A stretch of DNA of 60,672 bases from a virus. Each line of letters begins with the position of its first letter. Positions within the stretch are counted from its first letter, which is position 1. Positions 1 to 9,276 of the stretch are shown here, in pieces. The stretch covers positions 1 through 60,672 of the IMG/VR virus record IMGVR_UViG_3300025146_000015, one strand, 5' to 3'. The translations under genes were made by a program, and so were the position numbers. Under the pieces are notes generated by a model that worked only from the letters and a program-made list of their open reading frames with translations, had not been told where the DNA came from and made no database searches.

Positions 1-222
1 GAGCCACGAGGGATAGCCGACACCACAAGCGCACCCTGGCTCGTGAGCTTCGACGACGTCCAGGGCAACAGCTACCTGTTTGCGGTTTCTGAGGCCAGGC
101 CGGACCGATCGCTGGGCCTCGTCGTCTGCCTACTCGAGGCCTGTGAGGCAACCGGGGCGACACTCGTCACCTCCGGTGGGATCCCGGTGACATCCGCCGG
201 GGAGCGAGTGACCCATGGCTGA
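1..222 (+). CDS. C-terminal part of an unidentified virion-region protein
   Basis: An open frame runs in from the left edge and stops with TGA at 220-222, giving about 73 residues with no start in the window. Codon choice matches the late genes, and the stop overlaps the ATG of the next gene by 8 bases, the coupling typical of this operon. No motif is recognised. By position, before the fibre-like and neck proteins, it is probably a virion or morphogenesis protein. Confidence 0.55.
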   Translation, partial: EPRGIADTTSAPWLVSFDDVQGNSYLFAVSEARPDRSLGLVVCLLEACEATGATLVTSGGIPVTSAGERVTHG

Positions 223-823
223 GCTCGACCTGCTGCACCTACCCGTCACTGTCGTTGCCAACGACACCGCGCGGCTGGCCCTCACGGGCTTCACCGCGGC
301 CGACGTCGGGCGCCTGTACCGGCAGACGGACACCAGCGAGTACTGGGTCCTGACGGCATCCACACCGACGTGGGAGCGCCTGGGGCTGGGCCGCGCGGTC
401 GTGGGCATCGGCCACCTACAGCTCTCGGTGCCAGCGTTGACGGACCTCGAGCTGGACGTCTGGACCCGCATCGCGGGCACGTTCGCCGCCGGCGGCCTCC
501 TCTGGGGCTTCAGCGCGGGCGCATCCGGGGCGGCGCTGCAATACGACGGCGCCCGGACGGCGTCGGTGCACGCCGTAGCGAGCGGAACCCTCGTCCCTGC
601 CTCGGCGGCCAACACCTTCGGCCTGCGGTTCGCGATCGACGGGGTTCCGGTCGGGCAATCCGCACGGCTGACACCGGGCTCAACCGGCGACGCGCCGCTC
701 TGGCTTTCCGAGGGCGTGACGCTCTCGACCGGCGAGGAGCTGGAGCTCCTGCTCGCCAACCACACCGATACCACGGATGCGACGGTCTCGCAGCTGTCCC
801 TGATGCTCATCGCGATCGCCTGA
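215..823 (+). CDS. Fibre-like virion protein
   Basis: 202 residues. The first 60 contain the pattern of phage fibre and head-fibre proteins (ALTGFTAADVGRLYRQTD, then YWVLT...WERLG), a small module that usually precedes a receptor- or carbohydrate-binding domain. The rest is predicted beta-rich with no catalytic motif. The ATG at 215 lies inside the end of the previous gene. It probably decorates the capsid or the neck. The fibre-type module is clear, but the exact location on the virion is inferred from position only. Confidence 0.55.
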   Translation: MAELDLLHLPVTVVANDTARLALTGFTAADVGRLYRQTDTSEYWVLTASTPTWERLGLGRAVVGIGHLQLSVPALTDLELDVWTRIAGTFAAGGLLWGFSAGASGAALQYDGARTASVHAVASGTLVPASAANTFGLRFAIDGVPVGQSARLTPGSTGDAPLWLSEGVTLSTGEELELLLANHTDTTDATVSQLSLMLIAIA

Positions 824-826
824 ACC

Positions 827-1504
827 ATGGCTGGCCAGATCACGACTCGGATCACCGAGCTCAATCGGGTCCTCGTGCGGGACGCGATCGGGTCAATCAT
901 CCTCGAAGAGGCGGCCCTGCAGCAGCAGTTGGCGACCTCAGCGGGGGCATCCACGGATCCATACCGTCTGCGCGTCTTCACTGGCCGGACGAACCCGATC
1001 GCCGAATGGATAGATGCTCCCGACACGGGCTCGGCTTCATCGTTTCCGATCGTCAACGTCACATTCGTCAAGCAGGATTTCGACAAAGCGAAATCGAACG
1101 CCGTCAAGGACCGCCGAGGGGCTGCGGTGTTTTACGTGGACTGCTTCGGATACGGCAAGACGCAGGCGGCCGCTGGCGGGCAGATCCCTGGAGAGCTGTC
1201 GGCCGACACCCAGGCGAACTGGGCATCGACTCTCGCCGAGCAGTCCCTGATGGCCGCCCACTACACCTACCTCGGGCTGCGCGGTGTCGTGGCTTCTCGA
1301 TTCCTCACATCGATCGAGCGGCACCAGCCAGCAGAAAACGATCGACCGATACAGAACGTCATGGCGTATCGCCTGACGCTGGAAGTCGTCTTCGGCGAAG
1401 AGTCGCCTCAGGTCGAAGGTCAGATCATCGAACGGATCGTGACCGACGTGACCAGGGCGAGTGACGGACAGTTGTACCTGTCAGTCGACACACCAATCGA
1501 ATGA
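827..1504 (+). CDS. Probable neck / tail-terminator-type protein
   Basis: 225 residues starting ATG 3 bases after the previous stop. No diagnostic motif is visible. It lies immediately before the sheath gene, the place where Mu-like phages encode proteins that cap the tail or join it to the head, and its size fits. Function is inferred from synteny only. Confidence 0.45.
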   Translation: MAGQITTRITELNRVLVRDAIGSIILEEAALQQQLATSAGASTDPYRLRVFTGRTNPIAEWIDAPDTGSASSFPIVNVTFVKQDFDKAKSNAVKDRRGAAVFYVDCFGYGKTQAAAGGQIPGELSADTQANWASTLAEQSLMAAHYTYLGLRGVVASRFLTSIERHQPAENDRPIQNVMAYRLTLEVVFGEESPQVEGQIIERIVTDVTRASDGQLYLSVDTPIE

Positions 1505-1547
1505 CGCGGGCCTGTCCCGCGGGCAACCAAACCAAGGAGAAACGACC

Positions 1548-3074
1548 ATGGGCGTCGATGCGAGTGCTATTGCCCGCGTGCTGGGCATCACCACCGAATA
1601 CCAAGACACGCGAGGCGGATCGGTCAAGTACCTTCCGCAGAGGATCGCTGTCATTGCCCAGGGCGCGACCGCGTCTGCTGGGTACAGCCTCAACAAATGG
1701 ACCGCCACCTCGGCGAACGCCGGTGGCGCGCGGTACGGGTACGGCAGCCAGATCCACCTGATGTTGCGTGAGCTGTTGCCGGCGAACGGTGACGGAGTGG
1801 GCACCATTCCGATCGACGTTATTCCAATGAACGACGCTTCAGGCGGAGCGGCAGCGGTTGGCTCGGTGACCCCGAGCGGAACGGCGGCGGCAACCCAGAC
1901 CTACTACGCCCGCATCGGGGGAGTTCTCTCCGAGCCCTTCACGGTGGCAGCTGGCGCCGTGGTACCCGGTACCGTGGTGGACGCGATGGTTGTCGCAGTC
2001 GGCGGCGTCCCGCACATGCCGGTAACGGCAGCCGATGGTACGACAGATCTCGACCTCACATCGAAGTGGGAGGGCACATCGGCGAACGGGATCACGATTC
2101 AGATCCTGAACTCGGACGGTGAAGTGCTCACGTCGGGGACTGCGGACGCAAACGGCGTGATCTTCACCATCGTGGCGATGGCGAGCGGAGCGGCGAACCC
2201 GACGGTCGATACGCCTCTGACCAAGATCGGGAACGTTTGGAACACGATGCTGGTCAACGGTCTCGACCCCGAAGACGAGACCGCTATGACGGCATACGCC
2301 ACCTGGGGCGAGGGCCGCTGGGGCACGCTCTACCACAAGCCCGCTGTGGTGTTCACCGGGTGGACCGGCTTTGGCACACCGACGGTTGCCGAGGCAATCG
2401 CGATTTCGGAGACAAGGACGACCGACCGCGTGAACGCGCAAGTCGTGGCCCCTGGCTCGCCGAATATCCCGTGCGTAGTAGCAGCCCGACACGTGGCCAG
2501 GATCGCCAAGGTCGCGAACAACAATCCTCCGACGGACTACGGTGCCGAGCAAATCACCGGCATCGTCCCAGGCGACGACATCGACCAGTGGGACTACCCG
2601 AACCGCGACCTGGCACTCAAGGGCGGAAGCTCAACGGCCGAGGTCGTCGACAACATCCTGACGATCGGCGATACGGTCACCTTCTACGCACCGACCGGCG
2701 AAGAGCCCCCGGCGTATCGATACGTGGTCGACATCGTGCGGTTGCAGAACATCATCTACAACATCTCGTTGATCTTCGCGGCGAAGGAATGGGCCGGCGC
2801 GCCCCTGATTCCTGACCTACAGCCGACCGTGCGTCCGAATGCAAAGCGTCCGAAGGATGCAAAGGCGGTCGTTGCGGCGATGCTCGATTCGCTCGGGCTC
2901 GAAGCGATCATCAGCGATCCTGCGACTTCGAAGGCGCAGATCTACTGCGGCATCAACAGCCAGAACCCGAAGCGCCTCGACGTCGTGGTGCCAGTGACGC
3001 TCAGCGGAAACACGAACGTCAAGGACGTGACGCTGAGGTTCGGATTCTACTTCCCGGTGGCGCTGGCAGCCTGA
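1548..3074 (+). CDS. Tail sheath protein (Mu gpL-like)
   Basis: 508 residues. Start chosen at ATG 1548 behind an AAGGAG ribosome site, rather than an in-frame upstream start inside the previous gene. The N-terminus has the sheath pattern of small residues with QRIAVIAQG and a GYGSQIH box. The C-terminal third carries the conserved sheath core, with DYPNRDLALKGG, then a long helix and IYNISLIFAAKEWAGAP. Sheath subunits polymerise around the tube and contract on infection. The tube gene follows, as in other contractile-tailed phages. Confidence 0.85.
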   Translation: MGVDASAIARVLGITTEYQDTRGGSVKYLPQRIAVIAQGATASAGYSLNKWTATSANAGGARYGYGSQIHLMLRELLPANGDGVGTIPIDVIPMNDASGGAAAVGSVTPSGTAAATQTYYARIGGVLSEPFTVAAGAVVPGTVVDAMVVAVGGVPHMPVTAADGTTDLDLTSKWEGTSANGITIQILNSDGEVLTSGTADANGVIFTIVAMASGAANPTVDTPLTKIGNVWNTMLVNGLDPEDETAMTAYATWGEGRWGTLYHKPAVVFTGWTGFGTPTVAEAIAISETRTTDRVNAQVVAPGSPNIPCVVAARHVARIAKVANNNPPTDYGAEQITGIVPGDDIDQWDYPNRDLALKGGSSTAEVVDNILTIGDTVTFYAPTGEEPPAYRYVVDIVRLQNIIYNISLIFAAKEWAGAPLIPDLQPTVRPNAKRPKDAKAVVAAMLDSLGLEAIISDPATSKAQIYCGINSQNPKRLDVVVPVTLSGNTNVKDVTLRFGFYFPVALAA

Positions 3075-3122
3075 GCCTGACCGGTTCGGCGAACAAAACA
3101 ACGAGACGAAAACACTAGGGCC

Positions 3123-3153
3123 GAGCCTGGGCGCCGCGTGCGCGCCCGGGCTC
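3123..3153 (+). terminator. Strong 12-bp hairpin between sheath and tube genes
   Basis: In the 120-base gap between sheath and tube, 3123-3134 pairs with 3142-3153 (one G-U) around a 7-base loop. Only a weak T stretch follows (CTTGTTTG), so it may be an attenuator or mRNA-stabilising hairpin rather than a full terminator. Inference: it could tune sheath to tube stoichiometry. Confidence 0.5.
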
Positions 3154-3194
3154 GAGCCTTGTTTGCGCGCGGACTCGCGCGATGGAGCAAGCAC

Positions 3195-3578
3195 ATGACG
3201 GCAGTTGGTGGCAGCATCGAATCTCTCTCGCTCCGAGGTCGGATCTTCGCGGTACCCGCGGACACCGATGCAACTCGGAAGCTCGGCGGCTGGGTCAACG
3301 AGGTTGCGGCAAACGGGAACGGCACCGCCCGCATCATCAAGACTAGAGAACCGCTGATGATCGAAGGCCTCGAGATCGAGGTCGACGACACTCGGGCGGA
3401 CCAGGAGTTTCTGCAGGAGATCGCGGACGGCCAAGACTTCGTGGCATTCGCGGTCACCCTGGCGTCGGGTGTCACCTACCAGGGCAAATGCATCCTCACC
3501 GAGGCGCCGTCGTACAGCACACAGAAGTCGACGGCCAGCGTCAGTCTGTCTGGCCCCGGCAAGGCCGAGCAGCAGTAG
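3195..3578 (+). CDS. Tail tube protein (Mu gpM-like)
   Basis: 127 residues, start ATG 3195 preceded by GGAG. The sequence has the tube-protein features of short length, a beta-sandwich pattern with G(R/K)IF..PAD near the N-terminus, and DDTRADQEFLQEIADG in the middle. It follows the sheath, as in Mu and P2-like phages. It forms the inner tail tube through which DNA passes. Confidence 0.8.
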   Translation: MTAVGGSIESLSLRGRIFAVPADTDATRKLGGWVNEVAANGNGTARIIKTREPLMIEGLEIEVDDTRADQEFLQEIADGQDFVAFAVTLASGVTYQGKCILTEAPSYSTQKSTASVSLSGPGKAEQQ

Positions 3579-3602
3579 GCGCACCACGCGGAGCACGCAC
3601 GC

Positions 3603-4082
3603 ATGGCCAAACAGAACACCGGCCCCACCGAGGGTCGGCATAAAGCAACTCGCATGGAGCACGCACGCATGACCGAACAGAAGATTGCCACCGAGGTGGC
3701 AGAACAGGAGTTCCAACGATTCCTGGAGTCCATGGATCTCGACGTTAGCCCCGAGGGTATGGACGACGATGATCGTAAGAGCTTCGAACAAGCGAAGCGC
3801 CGTTTCCTGGCGGCCGTCTCAAGCGGAAACCTTGTCGTCAACGAGAAGGGGGAACCGGTGTTCACGCCGAGAGCGAGCGAACCGTCTACCCCGGTGACGT
3901 TCTACGAGCCGAAGGGAGCAACGCTCTTGGCCATGGACAAGGGTCAAAAGGGCCACGACATGGACAAGATGTTCAAGGTCATGGCCGAGTTGACCCGCGA
4001 GAATGCGCCGCGGTTCGCGAAGATGGCGGGGCGCGACATCAAGGTCTGCCTAGCGATCGTGGGCCTGTACCTGGGGGGATAG
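3603..4082 (+). CDS. Tail assembly chaperone, zero-frame product
   Basis: 159 residues, acidic and helical, in the conserved position between tube and tape-measure genes where gpG-type chaperones lie. It stops at TAG 4080-4082 directly after a slippery heptamer, so it is also the N-terminal part of a longer -1 frameshift product. The start region is duplicated: ATG 3603 and in-frame ATG 3669 each follow GGAGCACGCACGC and are each followed by a codon pair ending in AACAGAA, so either could be used. Confidence 0.75.
   Translation: MAKQNTGPTEGRHKATRMEHARMTEQKIATEVAEQEFQRFLESMDLDVSPEGMDDDDRKSFEQAKRRFLAAVSSGNLVVNEKGEPVFTPRASEPSTPVTFYEPKGATLLAMDKGQKGHDMDKMFKVMAELTRENAPRFAKMAGRDIKVCLAIVGLYLGG
4073..4079 (+). 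promoter_or_regulatory. -1 ribosomal frameshift slippery site G GGG GGA
   Basis: The zero frame reads CTG GGG GGA TAG. The heptamer G-GGG-GGA fits the X-XXY-YYZ rule in the right frame and abuts the stop codon. The -1 frame is open from 4079 through 4345 with no start codon better than an internal GTG. Tail chaperone genes of most long-tailed phages use exactly this arrangement. Confidence 0.8.
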
Positions 4083-4348
4083 CACCCGCTGGTCCGACCG
4101 GGGTCACTGTCGCGACGTCCCTTGTTCGCGACGGCGTGGACCAGCGGCTCCTCCGGGCCAGGCGCGAGGACGGTAAGACGCACGCGGCCCACACGCTCGT
4201 CAACGTCTACACCGAGATGCTGCGGCAGATCTGTAGGGACTACTCCGGGCTACCGGACTGCCGCACGCTGACGCTGGGCGAGATACGATTCTTCTACGAA
4301 GGTCTTCGACCAGAACTCAAAGCAGCCACTAAGCCAAGGAAGAAGTAG
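4079..4348 (+). CDS. Frameshift extension of the tail assembly chaperone (gpT-like)
   Basis: 89 codons in the -1 frame, giving a fusion of about 248 residues with the upstream frame. It has no ATG and no good ribosome site; the only start candidate is GTG 4136. The C-terminus (SGLPDCRTLTLGEIRFFYEGL, split here as the readable core LTLGEIRFFYEGL) is the pattern of chaperone C-terminal domains. It should bind tube subunits while the N-terminal part binds the tape measure. Confidence 0.75.
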   Translation: MAPAGPTGVTVATSLVRDGVDQRLLRARREDGKTHAAHTLVNVYTEMLRQICRDYSGLPDCRTLTLGEIRFFYEGLRPELKAATKPRKK

Positions 4349-4350
4349 CA

Positions 4351-6780
4351 GTGGCAGGAGGACGGTTTTCAGTAGACGCGGTCTTCAGGGCGGTGGATCG
4401 CTTCACGCAGCCATTGTCGAGGATGCGCCGCGGCGTGATTGGTCTGACCAGTAGCGCCAAGTTGGGCATGCGCGACGCTGACAAGGTCGCGTCTGGGTTT
4501 CTCAGAACTCTTGGCAGCATCGGAGCGAAGGCGGCAACTGCTGGCGCCGTCTTGGGGGCGGCGGGAGGCGCTGCCGCGTTTGCGATCGGGAAGGTCGGTG
4601 CCGACTTCGAGGAAGCTATCACGGCTGTCGGAGCGGTCTCACTGATGACGCGCGACCAGATCGCTGACCTCGAGAAGAAGGCTCTGCAGCTCGGATCGAC
4701 GACGAAGTTCACCGCAACCGAGGCGGCCAACGCGATGGAGCTCATGGGGCGCGCGGGCTTCACAAACGCCGAGATCATCAAAGGGATCGACGGTGTACTG
4801 AACGCGGCAGCGGCCGAGGGGGCAGGAATCGAGGAGGTAGCCGGCCACGTCTCGAACGTGCTCAAGGGCATGGGCCTGGCCGCGGATGAGGCAAACCGAG
4901 TCGCGGATGTCCTGACTCTAGCCTCCGCTCGAACCAACAGCTCGATCAGTAGCCTCGGCGAGTCGATGGCGAACGTCGCGTCAACAGCTAGGCAGCTGAA
5001 CGTCCCCCTGGAATCCGTCGTGGCAGCCGTCGCGGCTCTGCAGGACGTTGGTCTCGATGCGTCCGTCGCGGGTTCGGCGGTCAACACGATGCTGACGAAC
5101 ATCGCGAAGCCGACCGATGAAGTCGCGGCAAAGATGAAGAAGTGGGGGATCAGCTTCAAGGATGCCAAGGGAAACATGCTCCCGTTTTCCGAGGTCATCG
5201 GACAGATGTCCCAGGCTGCAAAGAAGTCGGGGGGCAACCTGGACCAGGTCGCGTTCTTCGCTGACCTCGTTGGACTGCGCGGCCAGAAGGCGGCCGCAAA
5301 TCTGAAGGACCTCTTCAACACTGGGAAGCTGCAAGCACTCACGAAGGAGCTCGACGGTGCGGCGGGTTCAGCGAAGAAGATGGCCGACCTTCGGATGCAA
5401 AACCTGAAGGGAGATCTGACGCTGCTCAAGTCGGCGACAGAGGGGCTCGAGGTCGCGTTGTTCAACACGGAGTCGGGACCGTTGCGTGGCGTTGTGCAGG
5501 GCATGACAAAATGGGTCACCGCGAACCAGCAACTGATCGTGTCCGGATTTCAGGAGTACCTAGGGAAGATCCGGGATGCGTTGCCGGACATCGTCAAATG
5601 GGGCAAGCGTGTTGCAATCATCGTCGGAATCTTCGCGTCGGTAGCGCTGGCGGTGAAAGCGGCGATGATCGTGGTCGCTGCGTTCAATGTCCTGGCTGCA
5701 ATGAACCCGTACGTCCTGATAGGTATGGCTATCGTAGCGGCCATTGCGCTCGTCGTGGCGTTCTGGCCCGAGATATCCGCGTTCTTCCTGAACCTCTGGA
5801 ACATCGCGAAGGAGACAGCGCAGAAGGTTGCCGACTGGTTCGTTGGGATTTGGAACAGCGTCGCTACCTGGTTCGGTGGCATCTGGGACAGCATCACCGC
5901 GTTCGCCGAACGGTCCGCAACCATCATGCGTCTCGGGTGGGCGACGGTCGTGACATTCTTCCAGGGAATCTGGGATGCGGTTGCCTCGGTCGTGAAAGGT
6001 GTCATCAAATTCATCGTCGGCCTGGTCGTTATTTGGTATGAGGAGCAGTGCCGCATCTTCGCTCCGGTGGTCGCGTTCTTCCAGGCAATCTGGGGCGGCG
6101 TGAAAGCCGCGTTCCTGTGGGCCTGGGGTCTGATCAGCGAGGCGGCCAGTGCCTACTTCGGAGTGCTGAGGGCGATCTGGACTCCGGTTCTCGGGGTGTT
6201 CGTCGCCATCTGGGATGCTGTCAAAGCGGCATTCGCTTGGGCGTTCGACGGGATCTCCGCATACGCGGCTGAGAAGCTGGAGACGGTCAAGTCTATCTGG
6301 GGCTCAGTCGTGGGAGTGTTCTCGACAATCTGGGGCAGCATCAAGCTCGCGTTCAGTGCTGTCTGGGATGCGATCGCCGATGATCTGCGGTCCAAGTACG
6401 ACCTATTCGTGTCCATCTTCTCCCCGATCGTCAGCTTCTTCTCCGGCCTGTGGCAGAGCGTCGCTGACACCTTCAACTCCGTGCTCGGTGGGCTGATGTC
6501 CCGCATCGAGCAGGTGATCGGGTTCGTGCAGGGCAAGGGTGGCACTGCCCTCGGGTGGGAGGGTGCAGGAACCGGGGACAGCCCCGGGGCGCCTCCGGGC
6601 TCGGGTCCGCAAATGGTCACCCCTCAGGATAGGACCGCGCGCACCATCAGCGAGAGCAACACGACGACGACAACCAAGGCCGAGGTCACGATCAAGGACG
6701 AAACAGGCAAGGCCAAGGTCACAAGGTCTCCGAAGGGCAGCGGAGTCGGGCTGCGCTTGGCCCATTCGGGGGCGTTCTGA
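4351..6780 (+). CDS. Tail tape measure protein
   Basis: 809 residues, start GTG 4351. Residues about 70-330 hold the TP901-1-type tape-measure core (ADFEEAITAVGAVSLMT, then STTKFTATEAANAMELMGRAGF and SVAGSAVNTMLTNI). About 430-480 is strongly hydrophobic, and 480-730 repeats Trp-rich units of the form FW..IW(D/G)S(I/V), followed by a low-complexity C-terminus. It sets tail length and is ejected ahead of DNA. It is translationally coupled to the next gene by TGATG. Confidence 0.9.
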   Translation: MAGGRFSVDAVFRAVDRFTQPLSRMRRGVIGLTSSAKLGMRDADKVASGFLRTLGSIGAKAATAGAVLGAAGGAAAFAIGKVGADFEEAITAVGAVSLMTRDQIADLEKKALQLGSTTKFTATEAANAMELMGRAGFTNAEIIKGIDGVLNAAAAEGAGIEEVAGHVSNVLKGMGLAADEANRVADVLTLASARTNSSISSLGESMANVASTARQLNVPLESVVAAVAALQDVGLDASVAGSAVNTMLTNIAKPTDEVAAKMKKWGISFKDAKGNMLPFSEVIGQMSQAAKKSGGNLDQVAFFADLVGLRGQKAAANLKDLFNTGKLQALTKELDGAAGSAKKMADLRMQNLKGDLTLLKSATEGLEVALFNTESGPLRGVVQGMTKWVTANQQLIVSGFQEYLGKIRDALPDIVKWGKRVAIIVGIFASVALAVKAAMIVVAAFNVLAAMNPYVLIGMAIVAAIALVVAFWPEISAFFLNLWNIAKETAQKVADWFVGIWNSVATWFGGIWDSITAFAERSATIMRLGWATVVTFFQGIWDAVASVVKGVIKFIVGLVVIWYEEQCRIFAPVVAFFQAIWGGVKAAFLWAWGLISEAASAYFGVLRAIWTPVLGVFVAIWDAVKAAFAWAFDGISAYAAEKLETVKSIWGSVVGVFSTIWGSIKLAFSAVWDAIADDLRSKYDLFVSIFSPIVSFFSGLWQSVADTFNSVLGGLMSRIEQVIGFVQGKGGTALGWEGAGTGDSPGAPPGSGPQMVTPQDRTARTISESNTTTTTKAEVTIKDETGKAKVTRSPKGSGVGLRLAHSGAF

Positions 6781-8195
6781 TGGCGACGTGGGAAGACAGA
6801 ATTCGTGAGGCGGCATACACCTCTCCAAAAAGCGGGACAAGGATCGTCTTTGACTACGAGGACGTAAGTCGAATTGTCGAGCTCAGAACCGCAGCGTTTG
6901 GGTTCCCGGGAGTTGACGGCGAGTACGTCCAGCAGAACGGCTATGGCTCAAGACGATACCCGATGCGCTGCATCTTCTGGGGATCGTTGCACGACATATC
7001 AGCCACTGTTTTCAATGAGTTGCTGCTGGAGCCCGGCATCGGGAAGCTGGAACACCCAATGTATGGGACGTTCAACGTTGTCCCGTTCGGAGAGATCACA
7101 CGGCGCGACGACTTGAAGACAGGCGCAAACCAAACAATCATCGAAGTTACGTTTTGGACAACGATCCGCGAGCTCTTTCCGCTGGCCTTGCAGGATCCTG
7201 GGAGCGTGATTGCCGCGGCCCTGCAAGCATTCACTCTGGCGTCAGCCCAGCAGTTCGCAGACGCTACAGACCTATCGGACGCAATATCGAAGGCGGCTGG
7301 CAAGGGTCTGATCCGCGCTCTGCTGAACATCGTCAGCGACACCCTGCAGCAGGTGTCCGACCTCGTGTCTGGGGTCAATCGCGACTTCCGTGACCTGCAG
7401 AGCACCATCAACTACGGGATGGACGTCCTCATCGGGCAGCCACTGCAGCTAGCCCAGCAGATCGCAAACCTCATCACGGCCCCTGCCCGTGCAATCGACG
7501 GACTCAAGTCGAGGCTAGATGCGTACGGGGAGCTCTTCGACAGCATCTTCGAGTCGGAGGCAGGGAGGCCCGGCGATGCGCTGGACTCGGTTCCTACGGC
7601 AACGGCTGGCCGCATCGGTGTGACGCGGCGGACTCAGCTGATCGCCAACGGGTTCCACGCGGCCGACCTGTTCGCTGCGCACGCAATGGCAGGCAGCGTC
7701 ACGAGCACGCTGGACTCAACGTTTCAGGCGCAGCAGACGATCGCGCTTGAGGATGCTCCGAGCGGGTACAGGCAGCCAGCTGGGAAGGCTGGAGTCTTTC
7801 TGGCGAAGCCGGACGCAATCGTCGCGGCCGAGACGCTTCTCGCGCAGATGGACGCATACACGGCCTGGCGGGAAGCGGGGTTCGTCGCGCTCGGGGCCGT
7901 GCCGAAGACAGGAACCTACCAGCTGGACGCCGGAGCCTCCTATGCCGAGCTGCATCGGGCGGTCTCGATAGCGGCTGGAAACCTCATTCAGATCTCATTC
8001 AACCTCGTCCCCGAGCGGCGACTGGTGCTCGATCGGGAAAGGACGATCGTCGACCTCGCATCTGAGTTCTATGGGCACGTCGATCCGGTCGATGGCTTCG
8101 ATCCGCTCGACTACCTGATCGAGACGAACAACCTCACCGGCTCTCAGATCCTCGAACTGCAGCGTGGGCAAACGGTGAAGTACTACCATGCCTGA
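6780..8195 (+). CDS. DNA circulation / baseplate-hub protein (Mu gpN-like)
   Basis: 471 residues, ATG 6780 overlapping the tape-measure stop by 1 base. Residues 1-110 match the DNA_circ_N pattern (YTSPKSGTRIVFDYEDV, GYGSRRYPMRCIFWG). The C-terminus (ERTIVDLASEFYG..D..DYLIETNNL) looks like a LysM-type fold that binds the hub. Its position after the tape measure is that of Mu gpN. Despite the family name its role is structural, in the hub. Confidence 0.8.
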   Translation: MATWEDRIREAAYTSPKSGTRIVFDYEDVSRIVELRTAAFGFPGVDGEYVQQNGYGSRRYPMRCIFWGSLHDISATVFNELLLEPGIGKLEHPMYGTFNVVPFGEITRRDDLKTGANQTIIEVTFWTTIRELFPLALQDPGSVIAAALQAFTLASAQQFADATDLSDAISKAAGKGLIRALLNIVSDTLQQVSDLVSGVNRDFRDLQSTINYGMDVLIGQPLQLAQQIANLITAPARAIDGLKSRLDAYGELFDSIFESEAGRPGDALDSVPTATAGRIGVTRRTQLIANGFHAADLFAAHAMAGSVTSTLDSTFQAQQTIALEDAPSGYRQPAGKAGVFLAKPDAIVAAETLLAQMDAYTAWREAGFVALGAVPKTGTYQLDAGASYAELHRAVSIAAGNLIQISFNLVPERRLVLDRERTIVDLASEFYGHVDPVDGFDPLDYLIETNNLTGSQILELQRGQTVKYYHA

Positions 8196-9276
8196 GCGGG
8201 TCGAGGTGCGTATCAGCGAGAAAGCGTTCGCACATTGGTCGAGTCTCGAGATCAACCTAGGTCTGGACACGATCGACACCATTGCGCTCTCGGCCCCGTT
8301 TGAGGCAGAGCGACGCGAGTTCCGGGAGCTTTTCCGGCCATTTGGGTTCCAGCCGATCGATGTGACGCTCGACGGTGTGGCTCTCTTCACCGGGACACTG
8401 GTCGAGGTCACTCCGAACGTCACGGAGGAGTCAAGCACGGTGGACGTTGCAGGCTACGCCATCCCTGGTGTCCTCGGGGACTGCAGCCCGCCGGCCTCTG
8501 CGCTCCCGCTCGAGTGGCACGGGGTAGGGCTTCGTGAAATCTGTGAGCTATTGTGCGCACACTTCGGAGTCGACGTCGACTTCGGACTTAGAGACAATGC
8601 TCCATTCGGTAAGGTCGCCCTCGACCCATTGAGCGAGAAGAGGGCAAACGAGTGGGACAAGAAAGCGATTCATGAGCAGACGCTGCCGTGGGCCTTTCTG
8701 ACGAAGCTGGCCCAGCAACGGAACGCACTGCTGACGAGTTCAACGCGCGGCAAGCTGAAGGTGTGGCGTGCCGAGACGTCAGGAACGCCCGTGGCTCAGC
8801 TCGAGGGAGGCCTACCACCGCTCGTCAAGGTGACACCGAGCTTCAGCCCTCAAGACTACTACTCGGAGATTACTGGGTTCGCTCCGGCCAAGCGCGGCCG
8901 CAAGGGCACCAAGTGGACCGAGAACAACCCCAGGCTCGGGTCAAGCGTGCGACCGCATTGTTTCAGTTGCGACGACTCCGAGGACGCCGACGCACCGATG
9001 GCCACGGCCGCGAAGCTGTCAAGGATGTTCGGAAATTCAATCAGCTACATGATCGAAGGTCTTCCAACTTGGCGAACACCGCAGGGTGACATCTGGAGGC
9101 CGAACACCTTCATCCGGCTGAAGGCGCCGAACGCCATGGTCTACGACTGGACAGACCTGCTGATTCGAAACGTCAGGCTGAGCCAGACAGAAGAAATGGA
9201 AACCGCAGACCTGAACGTCTGCCTGCCCGGATCGTTTGGTGGCGAAGTGCCGAAGAGGTTTCCGTGGGAGCTCTAG
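8188..9276 (+). CDS. Baseplate hub protein (Mu gpP / gp44-like)
   Basis: 362 residues, overlapping the previous gene by 8 bases. The family pattern is present: WSSLEINLGLDTID near residue 20, a repeated FTG beta barrel, and a C-terminal WRPNTFIRLKAPNAM..D. It forms the trimeric hub on which the spike sits, equivalent to T4 gp27 or P2 gpD. It ends in TAG, overlapping the spike gene start. Confidence 0.8.
   Translation: MPERVEVRISEKAFAHWSSLEINLGLDTIDTIALSAPFEAERREFRELFRPFGFQPIDVTLDGVALFTGTLVEVTPNVTEESSTVDVAGYAIPGVLGDCSPPASALPLEWHGVGLREICELLCAHFGVDVDFGLRDNAPFGKVALDPLSEKRANEWDKKAIHEQTLPWAFLTKLAQQRNALLTSSTRGKLKVWRAETSGTPVAQLEGGLPPLVKVTPSFSPQDYYSEITGFAPAKRGRKGTKWTENNPRLGSSVRPHCFSCDDSEDADAPMATAAKLSRMFGNSISYMIEGLPTWRTPQGDIWRPNTFIRLKAPNAMVYDWTDLLIRNVRLSQTEEMETADLNVCLPGSFGGEVPKRFPWEL

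Noticed and set aside
130-1107. 325-codon open frame on the minus strand
   Set aside because: Antisense to two well-supported plus-strand genes, with composition typical of a GC-rich shadow frame.
4329-5519. 396-codon open frame opposite the tape measure
   Set aside because: Tape measure is certain. The antisense frame is Ser/Ala-rich shadow.
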